Source: Monosporascus cannonballus (Eukaryota > Ascomycota > Sordariomycetes > Xylariales). From it: 64,000 bases of DNA. Both the position numbers and the translations under genes were made by a program. The DNA lies in contig QJNS01000262.1 of NCBI GenBank assembly GCA_004154925.1, forward strand, positions 43,520 through 107,519. The letters are read 5' to 3'. Numbering within the stretch: the stretch's first letter is position 1; every line of letters starts with the position of its first letter. The notes under the pieces are model-generated. The model ran no database searches and was not told the origin of the DNA. It saw nothing but the letters and a program-made list of their open reading frames with translations. Shown piece after piece: positions 58,825 through 64,000 of this stretch.

Positions 58825-61461
58825 ATGGAAGAGCAGGCCGACGCTGGTCGGCCTACTCCGGAAGCCACAAGTACAGCGTCCTCCGTAGAGACGTCGCAGA
58901 ATCCCACACCCCAACCCTCCGACCATGCTGCAAGGAAGGAGAAAGGACGAGTACGGTTTAACAGCACCGCAGCCCAGCGGCCGGCTTCGCTGGCATCAGC
59001 GCCTTCGACCCCATCCGGAACTGAGAGGGCGACGCCGCGGCCGCCGCGCCCATCTGTCTTGCGGGGGAACTCTTACAACTCCATTATGACTGACGGGGAG
59101 GAAGAAGTGGAAGACCCCAACTCCGAGAAGGCAAAGCAAGCTTTTGCCGCGCAAGCACGAGCTCAACAGGTCGCGGCAAGTCTCTTTGGCGGCTCCTTCT
59201 CCGCCCCCGGGTCGAGAAGAAACTCCACGGAATCGGACGTAGAAACAATCAACAGCGGAGGCGGTTTTCTCGACCAGGCGCCGCCCAACATCCCCCTTCG
59301 TGACTTGACCTTGACTCACCCCGAGGGGACCCAGAATGGTGACGGCGGCGCACAGGTCTCTTCATCTGAGGAAAAGCGGGCCCTCAAGAAGGAGGCTTAT
59401 CACCTCGTGCGGACACATACGCATAGGGGACATCAGTTGGCCTATGCCCCGCTCAACCATCACGAACAGTCGTATCCTACGACGCGCCCAGGTACCCCCG
59501 TTGATGAGAAGGGTTTTGCGGAGGTTTACGTACCGCCGCCAACCCAATATCGCGGAGGCGTATTGTCAAATCTACTGAAGCTCTACAAGCCTCCAGAGAG
59601 TGATAGTACCACTCCTACTCCTGAACATGGAAAATCGGGGGGTATCAGCGGATTTTCTACCCCAGTTTCATCGGGGGCTGTGACTCCTACTCGCAGAAGG
59701 TGGTATGATCAAAACAAGTCTCAAGACACGTTAGCCAACCTGGTCGAGGCTTCGGCGCGGCTCGGTAGTTTCGCCGCAACGTCTGGGGCCCGACCTAGCG
59801 TGGTCTCGCCACAGGACAGCGGAACCCCACCGGACAGCCAGGGACGCCCAAAGCGGCCGAAATACAAGCGAACTCACAGTAACAGGTTCATGAATTTCGG
59901 TCGACCGCGGATGGAAGATGAGATCAAAATTACAATTCATATCGCCGAGACCCTGAGCCGCCAGAAGTATATCATCAAACTGTGTCGAGCGCTCATGTTA
60001 TTCGGCGCGCCGACTCACCGGCTAGAGGAGTATCTCCAAATGACAGCGCGAGTCCTTGAAATAGACGGCCAGTTTCTGTACTTACCGGGGTGCATGATCA
60101 TATCTTTCGACGACAGATCAACGCATACCACCGAGGTCAAGATCGTTCGGTACGTTGCTCCTCGGAATTTGACTAGGTTGTCTGAAGGTACTAATAATAA
60201 TTCAGGTCCGCTCAAGGCATCGAGCTCGGAAAGCTCAAGGATGTCCACGAAATATATAAAGAAGTCCTCCACGATGTGATAAGTGTCGATGAGGCTACTG
60301 ATAGGCTGTCGAAAGTGATGGAGTCGAAGGATAAGTATCACCGATGGCTGAGGGTCATGGTCTTCGGCCTGGCTAGTGCCACGGTTGCGCCATTCGGCTT
60401 CGAAGGACGGCTCATCGACATGCCTATGTGCTTCCTTCTTGGGTGTTTCGTCGGGTGGCTGCAACTCATTGTTGCCCCCGCATCCACAGTCTACAACAAC
60501 GTTTTCGAAGTCACGGCTACTATAGTGACGAGCTTCGCAGCGAGAGCGCTGGGAAGTATTAGAGGGGGAGGTTTGTTCTGTTTCTCAGCCATGGCTCAAA
60601 GCTCCATCGCTCTAATTTTGCCTGGCTGGCTTGTCTGTGAGTCCGCAATTATTTGAGCTTTAAACTTCCCCGTGACTAACATGTTTCGATAGTATGTGCC
60701 GCCCTTGAGCTTCAATCCAAGGCCCTCGTCCCAGGCTCTATCCGTATGGTTTTCGCTATAATCTATTCACTCTTTCTCGGTTTCGGCATTACCGTAGGTA
60801 CCGTCCTGTACGGCTTGATAGACAGGAACGCGGTTTCTGAGACGCATTGCCGGGATCCGATGCCATCGTTCATGAATTTCTTATTTGTACCGCTCTTCAC
60901 ACTCTGCCTAGCTTTCGTCAATCAGGCCAAGTGGAAACAGATGCCTGTACAGGTCGTTATTGCCTTCGCCGGCTATGTTGTTAACTTCTTTACCGGCCGG
61001 CGATTTGCAGAAGCGCCCCAGATCGCCAACACGATGGGTGCCCTCACCGTTGGCATTTTGGCCAATCTCTACTCCCGAGTCCGGCACGGTGTTGCGGCGG
61101 CCGCTCTTCTTCCTGCGATATTCGTTCAGGTTCCAAGTGGGCTCGCAGCCACGGGGAGTCTGCTGAGTGGACTGCAAACGGCAAACAAAGTGATTAATGC
61201 CACACAACAGGTCAACAGCGCGGCCGTCGTAAGTCTCCCCATGCAACGATGTTTCCGATGTGCTCATTTTGGCCACGGCTAACAAGATCTCAGGTGACGC
61301 CATCATCCGACCCTGTTGACCTCAGCGGCGTGGATACTATGGTGTACAGCGTCGCCGGATCAATGATACAAATTGCTATCGGCATAACGGTCGGTCTGTT
61401 CTTGAGCGCAGTCCTCATATATCCACTAGGGAAACGGAGGAGTGGGTTGTTCACTCTCTAA
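58825..61461 (+). CDS. ThrE/PRM10-like threonine/serine exporter family membrane protein
   Basis: I read four exons: 58825-60149, 60206-60636, 60693-61228 and 61294-61461 (introns 56, 56 and 65 nt), giving 819 aa. The protein has a long disordered N-terminal tail (residues 1 to about 360, Ser/Pro/Thr-rich, with KGRVRF and repeated TPxxG patches), typical of fungal Prm10-type proteins. A DUF1212/ThrE domain follows: the cytosolic start is ETLSRQKYIIKLCRALMLFG and APTHRLEEYL, then LYLPGCMIISFDD and the AQGIELGKLKDVHEIYKEV segment spanning the first splice site. About ten hydrophobic segments follow (for example VMVFGLASATVAPFGF, ALILPGWL, RMVFAIIYSLFLGFGITVG, FVPLFTLCLAFV, VVIAFAGYVVNFF, IQIAIGITVGLFLSAVLI). 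It ends with a short basic tail. Bacterial ThrE exports threonine and serine; the yeast protein is pheromone-regulated and its substrate is not established. ATG 58825 is the first in frame. Confidence 0.88.
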
Positions 61462-62408
61462 TCTGCATATAATGCATCGGGGAGGGCAGGGGGAAATGAT
61501 CTACATATAGGAGGCGTTCTTCGGGATTTAGGAGTGGCCTCTCCATGGGAGGGAGGACGAACAGGCACAAGCGAGCGAGCGATTGTCCGGGCGATTGATT
61601 TCTGTAGCTGCATATCTCTTTCCAGGATCATGAAACGGGACCGATAGAGGATAGACTTAACTTTGGGAGCAAGGGTTACAAGGTACTGCAATCCGGCAGG
61701 CAGGCATAGACGGGGAAAATACCCCTAACGAAGGGCGACGGCACGGTCGGCGTTTTATAGAGGATATTCGCTTTCCCTTTCCCCCGTCTGGCTTGAAAAG
61801 AGACGGGCTGCACATGGGTGTCACGGCTAGCGGAGGGGCTGGTGGGGATGCCGGACACTGGCATGCCACGGACTTTTTACATACTCTATGCATCATTGTT
61901 AATACCATATGTATTTCCGCAGTTCAATGCGATGGCTTGAACGATGCATTGGCGGTTGAAGCAGTTATGGGCAGAATGGCGCATTTATGGGTTATGATCG
62001 TCTTATGGGATATTAGGGGTCATTATGGTGAATAGGGGCCAAGTTGGTGGATCTTGGAAAGTCTATCACCATCTCGTCACTGACGTCAGTACAGCTTATT
62101 GTTAGACTCCAAAAAGTGGGCGCTCGAACCCGTTGTTGGTTCGAGCTTATTTAGCTATATATGTCGTATTCCTACACTTGTTAGTGATGACTCTACTATC
62201 ATTAATGAGGGATACATGGCCCAGTCATAAACACTGGTACCGCCCTCAGGAGTGCTTGCGAACTTGATGGCGGGGGGTGGACTCCGGCTACGTAACCAAT
62301 AGTACCCAAGAGCATCATCCGCGAGTCTGGTCGTTTGTATCGAGTCGAGCCGGTGTTAGATACTCTTCCAGTCTTGACTAAGGGTTTTTATTGTGCATGC
62401 ACTGCTAG
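61462..62408. other. intergenic, 3' side of the ThrE-like gene
   Basis: No supported gene. The only feature seen is the perfect inverted repeat at 62122-62146, listed separately. Confidence 0.5.
62122..62146. repeat. perfect 9-bp inverted repeat
   Basis: GCTCGAACC-CGTTGTT-GGTTCGAGC, a hairpin with a 7-base loop. The right arm resembles a tRNA T-arm sequence (GGTTCGA), but no cloverleaf fits around it. Confidence 0.65.
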
Positions 62409-62792
62409 GAGTTTTCGTTCGTTCCCGAGAGTTCCGAGAACACGGAGGCGCCGGATGCCGTGGTACGTCCGTTCCCTGCCGAGACGGGTGACTCTGTATT
62501 CCGGGATATCGTCCCACCGAAGGGATGGATCTCCAGGCTCAACTATCACCATCCCCGACTTTCGTCCTCGACGCTGTACATTGATAAAGCTAAGGTGATC
62601 GCCGGTGGAGGCGCTGCGTCACGACGAAGCAATGGACTGTTGCACCCCGCAAAACAGAAGCTGAACTCGTCTACCGCTGGTGGAACTCGGTTGGAAGCTG
62701 CCCTCCTCAGCGAGGGGCCGGGTAGTAAAATGCATGGGCGGGAGATTTCGATATCCTGTCGCTGCGTCTTGAGGTTAGCGATCTCCCTCTAA
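62409..62792 (+). CDS. candidate coding exon or gene fragment, unknown function
   Basis: After a TAG that could be a splice acceptor (62406-62408), a frame of 127 codons runs to TAA. It has a protein-like first half: VPESSENTEAPDAVVRPFPA, then GDSVFRDIVPPKGWISRLNY, HHPRLSSSTLYIDKAKV. The second half is less convincing (Ser/Gly/Arg-rich). There is no ATG near its start, so it would have to be a downstream exon or a remnant of a lost gene. I do not recognise the family and cannot place the upstream exon. It could also be chance, since GC-rich DNA gives long open frames. Confidence 0.25.
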   Translation, partial: EFSFVPESSENTEAPDAVVRPFPAETGDSVFRDIVPPKGWISRLNYHHPRLSSSTLYIDKAKVIAGGGAASRRSNGLLHPAKQKLNSSTAGGTRLEAALLSEGPGSKMHGREISISCRCVLRLAISL

Positions 62793-64000
62793 CGAGAAGA
62801 GATTTTATTTATGTGGTAAAATTCGTGGCCCGCGCACCCACAGGTTCACGGAGCAAGGCAGACGAGTCGTTGCTTCTAAAAATACGCCCGCGTCGGCTGC
62901 CATTGATAACTAGCATCCTCACGATACGCTTTTGGTTAGTAGGATGATAGTAGCGAACAGAAACTGGATGGCTTCGCGAGACTTGACTCGCGACAACGTC
63001 GTGCGACGCCGCATTGACGTTATTCCAGAACGAGCTCCCCGGGAGCGTTGATTCCGGGGTCACTAATGCGGTGCATGTGTAGAGGTAAGCATTCGCCAGA
63101 ACTTCCGAGTCCTCGGCGCTCCGATCCACGAATAGCGGAACACGCCGTGATGCATAGCTCTTCGGCTGCAGCCTCAGCTCCGGACCCCCGGCAATCCGCA
63201 CGGAAGCTGCGCTGCCATGAGAGGAACCCTCAGCAGGAAGTTCGTGTCGAACCGCCGAGCTGCAATGAACGACCGGGTAGAATCTCCTATAGGAGCTCGA
63301 TATGGTGTCATAAGCGACATATCATTATGACGCATGCCAAATAGTCAAGAACTATTTCACGGAGGCCGGCTCAAAACTACCAGCAGACCGGGCGGCCAAC
63401 TGTGACGCAGCACCGTCTCTCCTCTTGAAACCGTCTGCGGCTTGAAGAAACTGTTGATTGGGTTATGGTGTAGGCAAACACAATCGGTGTAACGACACTG
63501 GTATGCGTAGGAATGATGCACTTCATGAACATGTGTCGGCGAATGATAGCTGCAGGCCCGACACCTCCGATGTCGAACTTAATTGGGTAGCTGATTATGA
63601 CCAATGCCGACTCCCATTGAGCGAAGGCGTGCCTCTCATTCGGAATGCGCTTGCGGCGTCCAGGCTGCACTCGCGAACCTGGGTAACTCAGAAACAGCAC
63701 AGTCCCTACACTCTGCCTTCCGCACAGTAGAGTTCGCGGGGAAATACTGAAACGCCACAGTATCTCTTTCTGTACAAGATGACAAACCTCGGCGTGTGCA
63801 GACTTACAACATGCAAGCACACAGCCGCACAGCGATCTCGCTGCCCGCCGAAGGCTGGCTGTGTTATGCGAAGACTTTTAACATTTCAAGGACCAGCTAA
63901 TTACGCCTCATCCTCTCCATCAAGACTGACGAGCAGGACTGATGCAGGGGACCCTTGATCAATCAGAGAGAGAGGGAGGCGGGGGGGGGGGGAAGACGCC
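62793..64000. other. intergenic to window end, no gene seen
   Basis: Open frames on both strands (for example 63201-62809, -) show no family features. The window ends in a (GA)n stretch followed by a run of 12 G at 63981-63992. Confidence 0.45.

Noticed and set aside
1..64000. tRNA, rRNA genes or CRISPR arrays
   Set aside because: I looked for T-arm/anticodon patterns and regularly spaced repeats and found none that fold or repeat properly; GGTTCGA at 62138 has no cloverleaf around it.

Overview
This window looks like nuclear DNA of a filamentous ascomycete (Pezizomycotina). The evidence is genes with short GT-AG introns (mostly 54-110 nt, several with CTAAC-type branch sites), fungal-specific protein families (a 2EXR protein, a BLI-3-like flavoprotein, a PRM10-like ThrE transporter, a membrane-anchored fucose-lectin-like protein), and a long AT-rich block with the imprint of repeat-induced point mutation (RIP). 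I cannot name the species.

Left arm (1-15.4 kb). A 6-phosphofructo-2-kinase/fructose-2,6-bisphosphatase gene (1184-2684, +, 3 exons) is followed by a 2EXR-domain protein (5389-6285, +). Three minus-strand genes come next: a BLI-3-like FMN-binding split-barrel protein (7609-8321), an Ldh2/MDH2-type NAD(P) oxidoreductase (9095-10382, 3 exons) and a type II membrane protein with a fucose-specific-lectin-like ectodomain (12361-13964).

Centre (about 15.5-37.0 kb). This is a 21.5 kb AT-rich block in which CpA/TpG are nearly absent while CpG survives, as RIP leaves behind. It contains recognisable wrecks of a Tc1/mariner transposase (+, about 15.6-16.7 kb), a probable Fot1/pogo transposase (-, about 18.1-18.7 kb) and a complete but mutated chromovirus (Ty3/gypsy) of about 7.2 kb. 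The chromovirus has paired 433/434 bp LTRs (20017-20449 and 26795-27228), a 5 bp target duplication, a polypurine tract, and gag zinc knuckle, RT, RNase H, integrase and chromodomain traces. Two short islands without the RIP signature interrupt the block. The stretch 27.2-37.0 kb is too degraded for me to classify. The right edge is sharp, and an inverted-repeat element (37046-37211) lies just beyond it.

Right of the block (37-47 kb) the DNA has ordinary composition but is gene-poor. It holds two broken genes whose in-frame stops are all compatible with C-to-T (G-to-A) change, and one intact small ORF of unknown function (41906-42409).

Right arm (47-64 kb). It carries a five-exon DENN-domain protein with a coiled coil (47207-50128, +), a multi-exon protein kinase with a non-canonical catalytic loop and a poly-G tract in its coding sequence (52831-55524, +), and a four-exon ThrE/PRM10-like membrane transporter (58825-61461, +). 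These are unlinked housekeeping-type genes; I see no biosynthetic cluster or operon-like arrangement. I found no tRNA, rRNA or CRISPR array. The most interesting signals are the RIP record in the centre, possible spill-over of C-to-T damage into neighbouring genes, the unusual kinase, and several unexplained inverted-repeat structures.
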